From NCBI RefSeq assembly GCF_900115135.1, contig NZ_FOVK01000010.1, positions 1-64,000 on the forward strand: 64,000 bases of DNA. Direction: 5' to 3'. This document shows, in pieces, positions 1 through 7,638 of the stretch. This stretch comes from Proteiniclasticum ruminis (GTDB lineage Bacteria > Bacillota > Clostridia > Clostridiales > Clostridiaceae). The notes below the pieces were generated by a model. That model worked only from the letters and a program-made list of their open reading frames with translations. It searched no databases and was not told where the DNA came from. Positions within the stretch are counted from its first letter, which is position 1. The number at the start of each line of letters is the position of its first letter. A program made the position numbers and the translations under genes.

Positions 1-137
1 TGAAGCCTACCCTAAGATAAGATTTCCCATGACGTAAGTCAGTAAGATCCCTTGAAGAACACGAGGTTGATAGGTGAGAGGTGTAAGTGCAGTAATGTAT
101 TCAGCTTACTCATACTAATAGATCGAGGGCTTAATCA
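1..137 (+). rRNA. 23S ribosomal RNA, 3' end (partial)
   Basis: The window opens inside a 23S rRNA gene. The stretch ending in CTAATAGATCGAGGGCTTAA at about 115-134 matches the conserved 3' terminus of bacterial 23S rRNA. The 5' part lies outside the window. It is followed in the same direction by 5S rRNA and tRNA-Phe, so this is the distal end of an rRNA operon. The exact 3' end is approximate. Confidence 0.93.
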
Positions 138-212
138 AAAAAAGAACAACTTAAATTCTTTACAATCTCTGTATGCAGTTTTGAAAGATGCAGATCTTTC
201 TAAAACCACATA

Positions 213-330
213 TCTGGTGTCTATATCTCTGAGGGTTACACCCGTTCCCATTCCGAACACGACGGTTAAGCCTCAAGGAGCCCATGATACTGCAGGGGAA
301 GCCCTGTGGGAAAGTAGGTCGTCGCCAGAT
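213..330 (+). rRNA. 5S ribosomal RNA
   Basis: About 117 nt with the 5S hallmarks: a 5' TCTGGTG arm that pairs with the 3' CGCCAGA arm, the internal CCCGTTCCCATTCCGAACAC block (loop B/C), and GGGAAAGTAGGTCGTCGCC near the end. It lies about 75 nt after the 23S tail, the normal order in an rRNA operon. Confidence 0.95.
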
Positions 331-337
331 GTACCAT

Positions 338-413
338 GGCTTCATAGCTCAGTTGGTAGAGCAGTAGACTGAAAATCTACGTGTCCTTGGTTCGATTCCG
401 AGTGAAGCCACCA
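338..413 (+). tRNA. tRNA-Phe (GAA)
   Basis: Cloverleaf with acceptor stem GGCTTCA/TGAAGCC, a D arm containing AGCTCAGTTGGTAGAGC, anticodon stem GTAGA/TCTAC around the GAA anticodon (positions 371-373), T arm CTTGG-TTCGATT-CCGAG and an encoded 3' ACCA ending at 413. It starts 8 nt after the 5S gene and is co-transcribed with the rRNA operon. Confidence 0.96.
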
Positions 414-447
414 CAAAAAACCACATCGTCTGATGTGGTTTTTTTGT
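414..447 (+). terminator. Terminator of the rRNA-tRNA operon
   Basis: The inverted repeat AAACCACATC / GATGTGGTTT with a short loop is followed by a run of seven T. It directly follows the tRNA CCA end. Confidence 0.88.
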
Positions 448-583
448 GCTTTCAGAAGCTGTTTCCGACGCGAATCAAGAAACACAAAGGCTCCCCAAAA
501 AGTATTTTTTAAAATGAGAAAAAAGACCTCAAAAAGTTTAGTTATACTAAACAAAATACTTGATAAAACTTAACGGAAATATA

Positions 584-612
584 TTGACAGTGAGGCAATC
601 CTCTTGTAAACT
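584..612 (+). promoter_or_regulatory. Promoter of speDE
   Basis: TTGACA (584-589), 17-nt spacer, TAAACT (607-612). It lies about 100 nt before the speD start, leaving a leader of that length. I recognise no riboswitch in the leader. The rest of the 448-720 gap holds nothing I can identify. Confidence 0.65.
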
Positions 613-720
613 CTATCCTAGAGCATTTTTTAAATGAAGAGAAATCACATCTGTAATTTCAATTTTACTTTTGAAGTGCACTGAAATAGTTCAAATTTTG
701 CCGCCAGGAAGGGGAATAAA

Positions 721-1527
721 ATGGCAGACAAACTAAAACTGTATGGATTCAATAACCTAACAAAGACGCTGAGTTTTAATATCTATGATTTCTGTTATGC
801 GAAGACAGAAAAAGAGCAAAGCGAGTATGTAGACTATATCGATGAGATGTACAATTCGGAGAGACTTACTAAAATCCTCTGTGATGTGACGGATATGATT
901 GGGGCGAACGTACTTAATATCTCCAAACAGGATTATGATCCTCAAGGAGCAAGTGTAACAATACTTATTTCAGAAGAGCCTTTGGCTGAGCGCCATGTGG
1001 ATCCTTCCTGCAACTTAGGACTGAGTCTTTATGAGAAACGTGACAGTGTGGTGGGGCATCTTGATAAGAGTCACCTGACTGTTCACACCTATCCGGAGTA
1101 TCATCCTGATAAATCCATTGCAAGTTTTAGAGTGGATATCGAAGTATCCACCTGTGGTAAGATTTCACCCTTGAATGCGCTGGATTATCTTATCGGAAGC
1201 TTTGATTCTGACATCATTTCCATAGACTACCGGGTGAGAGGATTCACTCGGGATGAAGACGGCAGAAAGTTCTTCATCGATCATGATATCCGGTCCATCC
1301 AGGACTATATCAAGGAAAAGACCTTAGAAGCTTATGATGCACATGACATTAATATGTATCACGCTAATATTTTCCATACGAAGATGCTGATCAAGGAGCT
1401 GAATCTTCAAAACTATCTTTTCAGAAATGACATCAGAGAATTCACGCCAAAAGAACGTTTGGAAATATCCAGCAACCTCAGAAAAGAAATGATCGAGATC
1501 TACAGCGGAAGAAATATATATGATTAA
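721..1527 (+). CDS. speD: S-adenosylmethionine decarboxylase proenzyme (E. coli SpeD type)
   Basis: Decarboxylates S-adenosylmethionine to the aminopropyl donor for spermidine synthesis. The 268-residue protein follows the long SpeD form of E. coli nearly end to end: an N-terminal KLKLYGFNNLTK block, QDYDPQGASVTILISEEP, the processing site LDKSH with the predicted pyruvoyl serine at S117, then HTYPEYHP, VDIEVSTCG and IDYRVRGFTRD. The short SpeH-type enzyme usual in Bacillus is about 125 residues, so this is the other subclass. An AGGAAGGGG site precedes the ATG. The stop overlaps the ribosome binding site of speE, so the two genes form one operon. Confidence 0.95.
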   Translation: MADKLKLYGFNNLTKTLSFNIYDFCYAKTEKEQSEYVDYIDEMYNSERLTKILCDVTDMIGANVLNISKQDYDPQGASVTILISEEPLAERHVDPSCNLGLSLYEKRDSVVGHLDKSHLTVHTYPEYHPDKSIASFRVDIEVSTCGKISPLNALDYLIGSFDSDIISIDYRVRGFTRDEDGRKFFIDHDIRSIQDYIKEKTLEAYDAHDINMYHANIFHTKMLIKELNLQNYLFRNDIREFTPKERLEISSNLRKEMIEIYSGRNIYD

Positions 1528-1537
1528 GGAGGTTCCC

Positions 1538-2395
1538 ATGGAACTTTGGTATACAGAAAACCACAGCAAAGAAGCGAAATTTTCCATCAAGGTGGAAAAG
1601 CAGCTCTATTCCGGACAAAGCGACTTTCAGAGAATGGATGTCTTTGAAAGTAACGAATTTGGCAGATTTTTTACACTAGATGGACTTGTGATGATTACAG
1701 AAAAAGATGAGTTCATTTATCATGATATGATTGTTCACGTGCCTATGGCTACAAATCCCAAGATCAGGAATGTGCTTGTCATCGGTGCCGGGGATGGTGG
1801 AACAGTTCGTGAGCTTACCAGATACGCACATTTGGAAAATATTGACATGGTGGAGATCGACCAGATGGTTGTGGATATCTGCCGTGAGTACTTTCCAAAC
1901 TCCACCAGCGGACTGGATGATGAGAGGGTGCACCTATATTTTGAGGACGGACTGAAGTTTGTTCAGGAAAAGAAGAATGCGTATGATCTGATCATCGTGG
2001 ACAGCACGGATCCTATAGGTCCAGGAGAAGGCCTCTTCACACGGGAGTTCTACAAGAACTGTTACGAAGCACTCACAGAAGATGGAATCTTGGTGAACCA
2101 GCATGAGAGTCCGTTTTACGAAGAGTACCAGAGAGCCATGAAGCGTTCTCATAAGAGAATTCATGAATTTTTTCCGGTGGCAAGAGTTTACCAGGTGCAC
2201 ATTCCTACCTATGCTTCAGGTCACTGGCTCTTTGGATTTGCATCCAAATCACTGGACCCGGTGAAAGATCTTAAAGAAGAGTGGTGGAACAGTCTTGGAC
2301 TGGAAACAGGATACTATAACACCGACATCCACAGCGCAGCATTTGCACTGCCAAATTATGTTAAAAAGCTTCTTCAGGAAGCAGTAGAAGAATAG
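1538..2395 (+). CDS. speE: Spermidine synthase (polyamine aminopropyltransferase)
   Basis: Transfers the aminopropyl group of decarboxylated S-adenosylmethionine to putrescine. In the 285-residue sequence the SAM-fold motif VIGAGDGGTVREL, the acidic VEID and the active-site region IVDSTDPIGPGEGLF are intact, as is the N-terminal LWYTENHS / YSGQSDFQRMDVF block that binds substrate. I chose the ATG at 1538 because AAGGAGG (1525-1531) sits at ideal spacing from it; an in-frame ATG at 1520 lies before that site, inside speD. Only 10 nt separate speD and speE, so the products act consecutively from one transcript. Confidence 0.95.
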   Translation: MELWYTENHSKEAKFSIKVEKQLYSGQSDFQRMDVFESNEFGRFFTLDGLVMITEKDEFIYHDMIVHVPMATNPKIRNVLVIGAGDGGTVRELTRYAHLENIDMVEIDQMVVDICREYFPNSTSGLDDERVHLYFEDGLKFVQEKKNAYDLIIVDSTDPIGPGEGLFTREFYKNCYEALTEDGILVNQHESPFYEEYQRAMKRSHKRIHEFFPVARVYQVHIPTYASGHWLFGFASKSLDPVKDLKEEWWNSLGLETGYYNTDIHSAAFALPNYVKKLLQEAVEE

Positions 2396-2400
2396 GATGA

Positions 2401-2430
2401 AGGAGGGAGCATGTAATGCTTCCTTTTTTA
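2401..2430 (+). terminator. Terminator after speDE
   Basis: GGGAGCAT-GTA-ATGCTTCC hairpin followed by a T run, just after the speE stop. Confidence 0.75.
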
Positions 2431-2482
2431 GATTCAAAGTTAAAATTTTCTAAAATCAGACACAGACAGGCTGCTTTCTGTT

Positions 2483-3124
2483 ATGATAAAGAAAAATTTC
2501 TGGAGTGATTTTGTGAAGTATACAGTTGATGGCATTGAGTTTACCATTTTAAACAAGAGTTTTCATAGCATCTTTGATGGGCTCTACGGAGGAAATCAGC
2601 ACTTGTCGACAAAAGCCCTGGCAAAATATGGATGCGGATCTGTGACGCTCAATAATTTCGTGGCGTATAAAGAAGGAAAGAGTTACGTACGGGAAGAGCT
2701 GATTAAAGATCAGAACGAGATGTTCCGGAAATATCTATTGGGACCCACCACAGCGCTGCGGTTCAAACTGGCAGCCCACTGGTATTATATGAGACAAGGA
2801 AAGAGTATCCGAGTGAACATCATCCATAGCTTTTTAGGCGGTAATTTTGGCCTCCGAAGAATCATGCTGGAAATCAAGAGAAATATTGATAGAGACAATC
2901 CTGTGCCCCTCATCGTTGGACTGAAGCTGAAAAAAGGGTATCGGGAAGGTCTGTACAACCACTGGGTCACTGTGACGGGATATGCAGACCACTTTAAGGT
3001 TCTGGTATCGAATAATGGAAAAAGAGAGGTCCTTGATCTGAAGGAGCTTTCAGAAAAAAGGATGTTTGTGGCAACTGCAGCGATCCGCATTCTAGAAGAA
3101 AATCAAAAGGAAGAGATTTCATGA
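2483..3124 (+). CDS. Possible C39-like (papain-fold) cysteine peptidase, uncharacterised
   Basis: I do not recognise a named family. The 213-residue protein has no signal peptide or membrane segment. The order YGCGS (C51), NHWVTVTGY (H160) and VSNNG (N177/N178) matches the Cys-His-Asn/Asp layout of C39-like peptidase domains, where CG follows a short hydrophobic turn and the His begins a beta strand ending in GY. A Gln (Q39) upstream could serve the oxyanion hole. The N-terminal half contains a basic aromatic helix (about 91-105). The start is uncertain: ATG 2483 has a poor ribosome site, and an in-frame GTG at 2513 has TGGAG eight bases before it. It stands between two terminators, so it is probably monocistronic. 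Function is inference only. Confidence 0.6.
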   Translation: MIKKNFWSDFVKYTVDGIEFTILNKSFHSIFDGLYGGNQHLSTKALAKYGCGSVTLNNFVAYKEGKSYVREELIKDQNEMFRKYLLGPTTALRFKLAAHWYYMRQGKSIRVNIIHSFLGGNFGLRRIMLEIKRNIDRDNPVPLIVGLKLKKGYREGLYNHWVTVTGYADHFKVLVSNNGKREVLDLKELSEKRMFVATAAIRILEENQKEEIS

Positions 3125-3143
3125 CGAAATCTCTTCCTTTAAA
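3104..3143 (+). terminator. Hairpin terminator overlapping the stop codon
   Basis: A perfect 15-bp inverted repeat, AAAGGAAGAGATTTC / GAAATCTCTTCCTTT, has the stop codon of the upstream gene in its five-base loop. The weak T-rich flanks on both sides suggest it serves both the gene on the plus strand and the peroxiredoxin gene on the minus strand. Confidence 0.7.
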
Positions 3144-3166
3144 TTTCATTTCATTTGCTGCTACCC

Positions 3167-3634
3167 TTATTTCTCGAGGCTGTTCAGAAAATCTCTAATT
3201 TCCTCACCATGTCCTTCAGCTTTGACCTTGCGGTTTTCATAGATGATGGTTCCTTTTTCATCAATGATAAAGGTGCTTCTGGCGATTCCAATGGATTTTT
3301 TTCCGTACATATTTTTTTCTTTCAGCACATCATACAAGGTGCATACGGTGCTTTCTGTATCAGACAAAAGTACAAATGGAAGTCCCAGCTTATCAATGAA
3401 CTTGTCATGAGAATCCAGGGTATCTCTTGAAATGCCTAGAACTACTGCATTCTCTTTTTGATAATCATCATGATTGTCTCTAAAACTCTCTGCTTCCAAA
3501 GTGCATCCTGGCGTGTTGTCTCTAGGATAGAAATAAAGAATCACTTTTCTTCCCAGATAGTCAGAGAGAGAATGCTCCTTGCCGTCAGAACCCATGAGTG
3601 TGAAGCCGGGTGCTTTTTCGTTTAGTTTAACCAT
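3167..3634 (-). CDS. bcp: Thioredoxin-dependent peroxiredoxin, Bcp/PrxQ family
   Basis: Reduces hydrogen peroxide and organic hydroperoxides in the cytoplasm. The 155-residue AhpC/TSA-fold protein has the LNEKAPGFTL start, the YFYPRDNTPGCT active site with peroxidatic C44, and the STFIIDEKG strand. In classical E. coli-type Bcp the resolving Cys lies five residues later; here that position is Glu (LEAES). A second Cys, C98 (TVCTLYDV), is the only other candidate partner. Start at 3634: an AAAGGAGT site lies seven bases upstream, whereas the longer frame has none. It is transcribed against its left neighbour and diverges from the parvulin gene. Confidence 0.92.
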   Translation of the reverse strand: MVKLNEKAPGFTLMGSDGKEHSLSDYLGRKVILYFYPRDNTPGCTLEAESFRDNHDDYQKENAVVLGISRDTLDSHDKFIDKLGLPFVLLSDTESTVCTLYDVLKEKNMYGKKSIGIARSTFIIDEKGTIIYENRKVKAEGHGEEIRDFLNSLEK

Positions 3635-3737
3635 AGTACAAACTCCTTTCAGTTCAAATCTATGATTCATAGTATAGTGAAAAACTATGAACTGGCGGTT
3701 AAGAAATCCCGATACAGGCTATTTTTCACCTTATGGT

Positions 3738-3766
3738 TTCAACTCCTTGGAGAAATATGTTAAGAT
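3738..3766 (+). promoter_or_regulatory. Promoter of the parvulin gene
   Basis: TTCAAC (3738-3743), 17-nt spacer, TAAGAT (3761-3766), 30 nt before the ATG. Confidence 0.55.
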
Positions 3767-3796
3767 AGAAAAGAATTCACTTTAAAGGAGTATAGT

Positions 3797-4549
3797 ATGG
3801 AGAACAAAGTACTTGCCACAGTAAATGGCATAGACATTACAGACGAAATTCTGGACACAACAATACAGTCACTGGCACCTGAAAGAAGGGGCTATTTTGA
3901 ATCAGAATATGGCCGTAAGCAGCTCTTGGATCAGCTCATCAGTGTAGAGCTCATCAATGCATTCGGAACTGAGATTGGACTGGATAATGATCCACAGTTC
4001 ATGTCACAGGTTGAGCAGGCACTAAAAGACATCAAGTACAGCTTTACCATGAATAAGATTCTAAGCACCATCACCATTGAAGAAGATGAAGCCAAGGAAG
4101 TATATGCTGCTCATCCTGAAAGATATCAGGGTCAGGAAAGCATCAAGGCCAGCCATATTCTTGTGGATGACGAAGAGATTGCGAAGGGTCTGATCTCAAA
4201 GATTGAATCCAGTGAGCTGACTTTTGAGGATGCGGCGAAGGAGTATTCCAGCTGTCCATCCAGTGAGCAAGGAGGAGACCTGGGAGAATTCGGAAGAGGC
4301 ATGATGGTGAAGGAATTCGAAGATGCAGCTTTCGCCATGGAAGTTGGAGAAATGACCAAAGAGCCTGTGAAGACACAGTTCGGCTATCATGTGATCAAGA
4401 CCACAGATAAAAAAGGAAATGAGCCTCTGGGCTTTGAAGAAGTGAAGTCTGAAGTGATGAATAAGATGCTCCAGGACAAGCAGATGGAGTATTATACAAA
4501 GCTCATCACTGAGCTTCAGGAGAAGTTTCCAGTAACATACAATAAGTAG
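3797..4549 (+). CDS. Peptidylprolyl isomerase, parvulin (PpiC/rotamase) family, without export signal
   Basis: Cis-trans isomerisation of prolyl peptide bonds, likely as a folding helper. The 250 residues comprise an N-terminal SurA-like helical part (about 1-110) starting TVNGIDITDEIL, then a parvulin domain (about 115-210) with IKASHILVDDEE, YSSCPSSEQGGDLGEFGRG, FEDAAFAM and TQFGYHVIKT, all typical of the catalytic fold, and a C-terminal helix. Unlike PrsA there is no signal peptide or lipobox, so it should act in the cytoplasm. AAAGGAG lies just before the ATG. It has its own promoter and terminator. Confidence 0.93.
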   Translation: MENKVLATVNGIDITDEILDTTIQSLAPERRGYFESEYGRKQLLDQLISVELINAFGTEIGLDNDPQFMSQVEQALKDIKYSFTMNKILSTITIEEDEAKEVYAAHPERYQGQESIKASHILVDDEEIAKGLISKIESSELTFEDAAKEYSSCPSSEQGGDLGEFGRGMMVKEFEDAAFAMEVGEMTKEPVKTQFGYHVIKTTDKKGNEPLGFEEVKSEVMNKMLQDKQMEYYTKLITELQEKFPVTYNK

Positions 4550-4554
4550 AATAA

Positions 4555-4593
4555 CAAACACCCCACCTTCAAGCAGTTTGAAAGTGGGGTGTT
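4555..4593. terminator. Bidirectional terminator between convergent genes
   Basis: AACACCCCACCTTCAA / TTTGAAAGTGGGGTGTT hairpin between the parvulin gene (plus) and the HAD gene (minus). Confidence 0.8.
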
Positions 4594-4607
4594 ATTCATT
4601 AATAGGG

Positions 4608-5270
4608 TTATATCAAATGTGGCAGGAGTTCTCCAAAGTGATGGATGTAATGATGGCAAGTGCCTAAAATCTCCTCCATCTTGTCTTCAGAAAACTTATC
4701 ATGGACTCCAAAGACCAGCATGCCTGCTTTCTTTGCGCCAATCATTGCTGCAGGAATGTCTTCAAAGACAGCAATCTCACGTGGGTTCAGTCCAAGATTC
4801 TTTGCCGCCAGCAGATAGACATCGGGTTCAATCTTTGTTTTTCCAGCCATGTCTGTGGTGACAATGGTATCAAAATACTGAGCGATGCCTTTGGAATGAA
4901 TGGTTTCTTCCAAGAGCTCTTTTGAGGAGCTGGTGGCAATGGCCATACGGATTCCTTTCTTTTTTAGAGCCTCAAGAAACTCTAGGGCATGATCTTTCAG
5001 CAGGACATGATGGATGTATTCGTGTCTTGCCATGGTGTTCCAGTGGTTTTTGATATCCTCCACGGACTCAGGCAGCATGAATTCTCTCTTGAAAAACTCT
5101 GCCGTTTCATGGAAGCTGAGATGAGAAATTTTACCCATGAGCTCTTCCGGCAGAAGATTGATGCCTCTCTCACGGATGAAGTCCTCATCGATCTTTCTCC
5201 ATACCCACATGGAGTCGATGAGGGTGCCGTCCATATCGAATATTACACCTTTTATTTCATTAAACAACAA
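4608..5270 (-). CDS. HAD-superfamily phosphatase/phosphomutase (subfamily IA, PgmB/YcjU-like)
   Basis: Likely hydrolyses or transfers phosphate on a small sugar phosphate. In the 220 residues, motif I VIFDMDGTLIDS carries the nucleophile D12 and acid D14, motif II is ATSSSKE, the motif III Lys lies in AGKTKIEPD, and motif IV is VFEDIPAAMIGAKKAGM. The helical cap between motifs I and II (about residues 18-85) is of the C1 type seen in beta-phosphoglucomutase-like enzymes. Substrate cannot be read from sequence. It overlaps the end of the upstream PAP2 gene by 11 bp, so the pair is co-transcribed. Confidence 0.88.
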   Translation of the reverse strand: MLFNEIKGVIFDMDGTLIDSMWVWRKIDEDFIRERGINLLPEELMGKISHLSFHETAEFFKREFMLPESVEDIKNHWNTMARHEYIHHVLLKDHALEFLEALKKKGIRMAIATSSSKELLEETIHSKGIAQYFDTIVTTDMAGKTKIEPDVYLLAAKNLGLNPREIAVFEDIPAAMIGAKKAGMLVFGVHDKFSEDKMEEILGTCHHYIHHFGELLPHLI

Positions 5271-5799
5271 TAATTACCTCCCGAATAATATGTATGAGCA
5301 CAGCATAGCTGCTGCCGATGATTCCTCCAACAATCACATCAGATGGATAATGTACCCCAAGATAGACCCTGGAGATGGCCACAAGAAGTGCAAGAATCAG
5401 GTACACAGAAGATGCGATATTGCCCTGGGTGACTAAGGCTGAAGTCACGGCCAGAGAAAAAGCCGCAGTGGTATGACCTGAAGGAAAGGAGAACTGATCC
5501 ACACCAATTCGTAAGCTTTTTAGCTCAATGAGTGTTTCAAATGGCCGTTTTCTTCGGATGCTGTTTTTCATGATCCCAACGGTCAGACCCGACAAGATGA
5601 GGGCCACCGCAGCATAGAGCGCAAAAGACTGGACGGTGGAAACCGGCAGGATGGCAAAGGCCAGAATGAACCCGATGGCAAACACATCAGATCCTAGATA
5701 TGTGACAGCGATGAAGAAATAATCCAGCACCTTGTGTTTCAAATACCGATTGATATAGAGGATGACACGCTCATCCCAAGCTTTTATTTTTTCTATCAT
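5260..5799 (-). CDS. PAP2-family membrane phosphatase
   Basis: Removes phosphate from a lipid or polyprenyl phosphate at the membrane. The 179-residue protein has about five hydrophobic segments and the three PAP2 motifs: K78 to R85-P86 (KNSIRRKRP), PSGH at 106-109, and SR at 143-144 with H150 and D154 (SRVYLGVHYPSD). All catalytic residues are present. The family includes undecaprenyl-pyrophosphate phosphatases (BcrC-like) and phosphatidylglycerophosphatases; which applies here is unknown. First gene of a two-gene minus-strand unit. Confidence 0.9.
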   Translation of the reverse strand: MIEKIKAWDERVILYINRYLKHKVLDYFFIAVTYLGSDVFAIGFILAFAILPVSTVQSFALYAAVALILSGLTVGIMKNSIRRKRPFETLIELKSLRIGVDQFSFPSGHTTAAFSLAVTSALVTQGNIASSVYLILALLVAISRVYLGVHYPSDVIVGGIIGSSYAVLIHIIREVIIVV

Positions 5800-5942
5800 A
5801 AGAACCTCGCATGAAATACTGACTAAAACTTATTATACCTTATTATTTCTCTTCAGAATACCGCCCCTCTTTCCTTATTTCTTGTATAAAGAGAATGGAG
5901 AGGATAAAATGAAAGAAGTACAAAAGGAAGTGAGGAGAACAG

Positions 5943-6686
5943 ATGTCATTTGTAAAACCGGGAGAGACTGTGGAGGATCTTAATCTACAGGGGCTTAGAA
6001 TCATTCAGAAAGAAAAAGGCTTTCGCTTTGGAGTGGATGCTGTGCTGCTCTCTGACTTCGCTCAGGTCCGAAAAAAAGACAGGGTCATGGACTTCTGCTC
6101 AGGAACTGGAATTGTGCCTATTCTTCTATATGGGAAGACAGAAGCGGGAGAGATCCATGGTCTGGAGATTCAAGAAGAGTTTGCAGAGATGGCAGAAAGA
6201 AGCATCATACTGAATGGAATAGAAGAGAAAGTGAAGATGCATCTGGGAGATCTCAAAGATCGGAATCTGTTGAAGACTTTAGGACATTTTCATGTGGTCA
6301 CAGCCAATCCCCCTTACAAGAAGGTGAACAGCGGCATCCTCAATGAGGAAGATGCATTAACCATTGCAAGACACGAGGTAGCAGTGACGCTGGAGGAGCT
6401 GATAGAAGCCGCTAGGACAGCCTTGAAAGACCAAGGAAGGCTGTATATGATCCATCGTCCGGAAAGACTGGCGGATATAATCTCACTCATGAGAAAATAT
6501 AGAATTGAGCCTAAACGGATCCGATTGGTTTATCCGAACACCAAAAAGCCTCCGACGATGGTTCTCATCGAAGGTGTCAGAGATGGTGGTGCGTTTCTCA
6601 AGGTAGAAGCCCCTTTATTTATTTATGATGATGAAGGAAATTATTCAGAAGAAATCCGAAGAATTTATGGAGATGAAAGAAGATGA
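5943..6686 (+). CDS. trmN6: tRNA1(Val) (adenine37-N6)-methyltransferase family protein
   Basis: SAM-dependent N6-adenine methyltransferase, probably acting on tRNA. In the 247 residues the N-terminal QGLRIIQKEKGFRFGVDAVLLSDF block is the signature of the TrmN6/YabB group. The SAM motif MDFCSGTGIVPILL and the catalytic NPPY (122-125) followed by KKVNSG are intact. A GAGGAGA site precedes the ATG. The gene overlaps rsmI by four bases (ATGA), an arrangement common in Firmicutes (yabB-yazA-yabC region), and both modify RNA of the translation apparatus. Confidence 0.92.
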   Translation: MSFVKPGETVEDLNLQGLRIIQKEKGFRFGVDAVLLSDFAQVRKKDRVMDFCSGTGIVPILLYGKTEAGEIHGLEIQEEFAEMAERSIILNGIEEKVKMHLGDLKDRNLLKTLGHFHVVTANPPYKKVNSGILNEEDALTIARHEVAVTLEELIEAARTALKDQGRLYMIHRPERLADIISLMRKYRIEPKRIRLVYPNTKKPPTMVLIEGVRDGGAFLKVEAPLFIYDDEGNYSEEIRRIYGDERR

Positions 6687-7525
6687 GCAAGCTATACATT
6701 GTACCTACACCCATTGGAAATTTAAAGGATCTTTCCTTCAGAGTGCTGGAAGTGCTTCAGGAAGCAGACCGCATCGCCTGTGAGGACACCAGGGTCACTT
6801 CAAAACTTCTGAACCGCTATGAAATCAGAAAACCTCTGCTCAGTTATCGTGAACATAACGAAATGGGTGTGTCTGAAGAGATTCTGGATAAGGTCGAAAG
6901 CGGGGAGACCATTGCACTGGTTTCAGATGCAGGGATGCCTGGAATATCAGATCCAGGATCAGTGCTTGTCAGAAAGGCCATCGAAAGAGGGATCGAAGTG
7001 AATGTGCTTCCAGGTCCTTCAGCACTGATTAATGCACTGGTGTCCTCTGGTCTTGACACATCTAGATTCACCTTCATCGGTTTTTTGGATAAAGCCAGGA
7101 AAAAGAAGCGGGATGAACTCCTGAAGTACCGGGATCGTGAAGAGACACTGATACTTTATGAAGCACCCCACCGAATCCTGGATACATTGGAGGCGGTCCA
7201 GGAGGTGTTTGGTGAAAGAAAGGTTTCATTGTCCAGAGAACTGACCAAGCTTTATGAAGAGCATCAGAGGGGAACGGTTCAAGAAGTGCTGGAAACATAT
7301 AAAGACAGGACACCCAAAGGGGAATTTGTTCTTGTTGTGGAAGGAATGAGTCAGGAAGCACAGCAGATGGAAAAAGAAAGTCTGTATGCGCATCTTACCA
7401 TAAAGGAGCATCTGCTTCAGTTCATTGAAAATGGGATGAGTAAAAAGGATGCTGTGAAAGTGGTGGCGGACTTAAGAGGGATGCCGAAAAAAGAAGTCTA
7501 TAAAGAAAGCCTGGAGCTGGAATGA
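6683..7525 (+). CDS. rsmI: 16S rRNA (cytidine1402-2'-O)-methyltransferase
   Basis: Methylates the ribose of C1402 in the ribosomal decoding centre. The 280-residue tetrapyrrole-methylase-fold protein starts LYIVPTPIGNLKDLSFR and contains CEDTRVTSKLL, SYREHNE, LVSDAGMPGISDPG and VLPGPSALINALVSSGL, all diagnostic of RsmI. Length matches the family. Translationally coupled to trmN6 by a 4-bp overlap. Confidence 0.95.
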   Translation: MSKLYIVPTPIGNLKDLSFRVLEVLQEADRIACEDTRVTSKLLNRYEIRKPLLSYREHNEMGVSEEILDKVESGETIALVSDAGMPGISDPGSVLVRKAIERGIEVNVLPGPSALINALVSSGLDTSRFTFIGFLDKARKKKRDELLKYRDREETLILYEAPHRILDTLEAVQEVFGERKVSLSRELTKLYEEHQRGTVQEVLETYKDRTPKGEFVLVVEGMSQEAQQMEKESLYAHLTIKEHLLQFIENGMSKKDAVKVVADLRGMPKKEVYKESLELE

Positions 7526-7572
7526 TATAAACAACAGAAATGCAGTAAAGTAAAAATTGGACTTAAAAACTC

Positions 7573-7617
7573 TTTGCTATATGGTATTAAATAACTTATA
7601 ATAGAGTTAAATACCAT
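7573..7617 (+). promoter_or_regulatory. Promoter with flanking palindrome before the DUF1836 gene
   Basis: TTTGCT (7573-7578), 18-nt spacer, TATAAT (7597-7602). The -10 box lies inside a bipartite inverted repeat: ATGGTATT (7581-7588) with AATACCAT (7610-7617), and TAACT (7592-7596) with AGTTA (7605-7609). This looks like a repressor site; the cognate protein is unknown, though autoregulation by the next gene is possible. Confidence 0.55.
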
Positions 7618-7638
7618 GAATGTAAAGGAAGTGAATCC

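Noticed and set aside
605-720. Possible riboswitch or leader element before speD
   Set aside because: No known riboswitch core or terminator-antiterminator pair could be made out.
5909-5983. A 24-codon frame with GGAGAGG before its ATG, overlapping the start of trmN6
   Set aside because: No recognisable similarity and it runs into trmN6 in another frame. It could be a leader peptide, but nothing beyond the ribosome site supports it.
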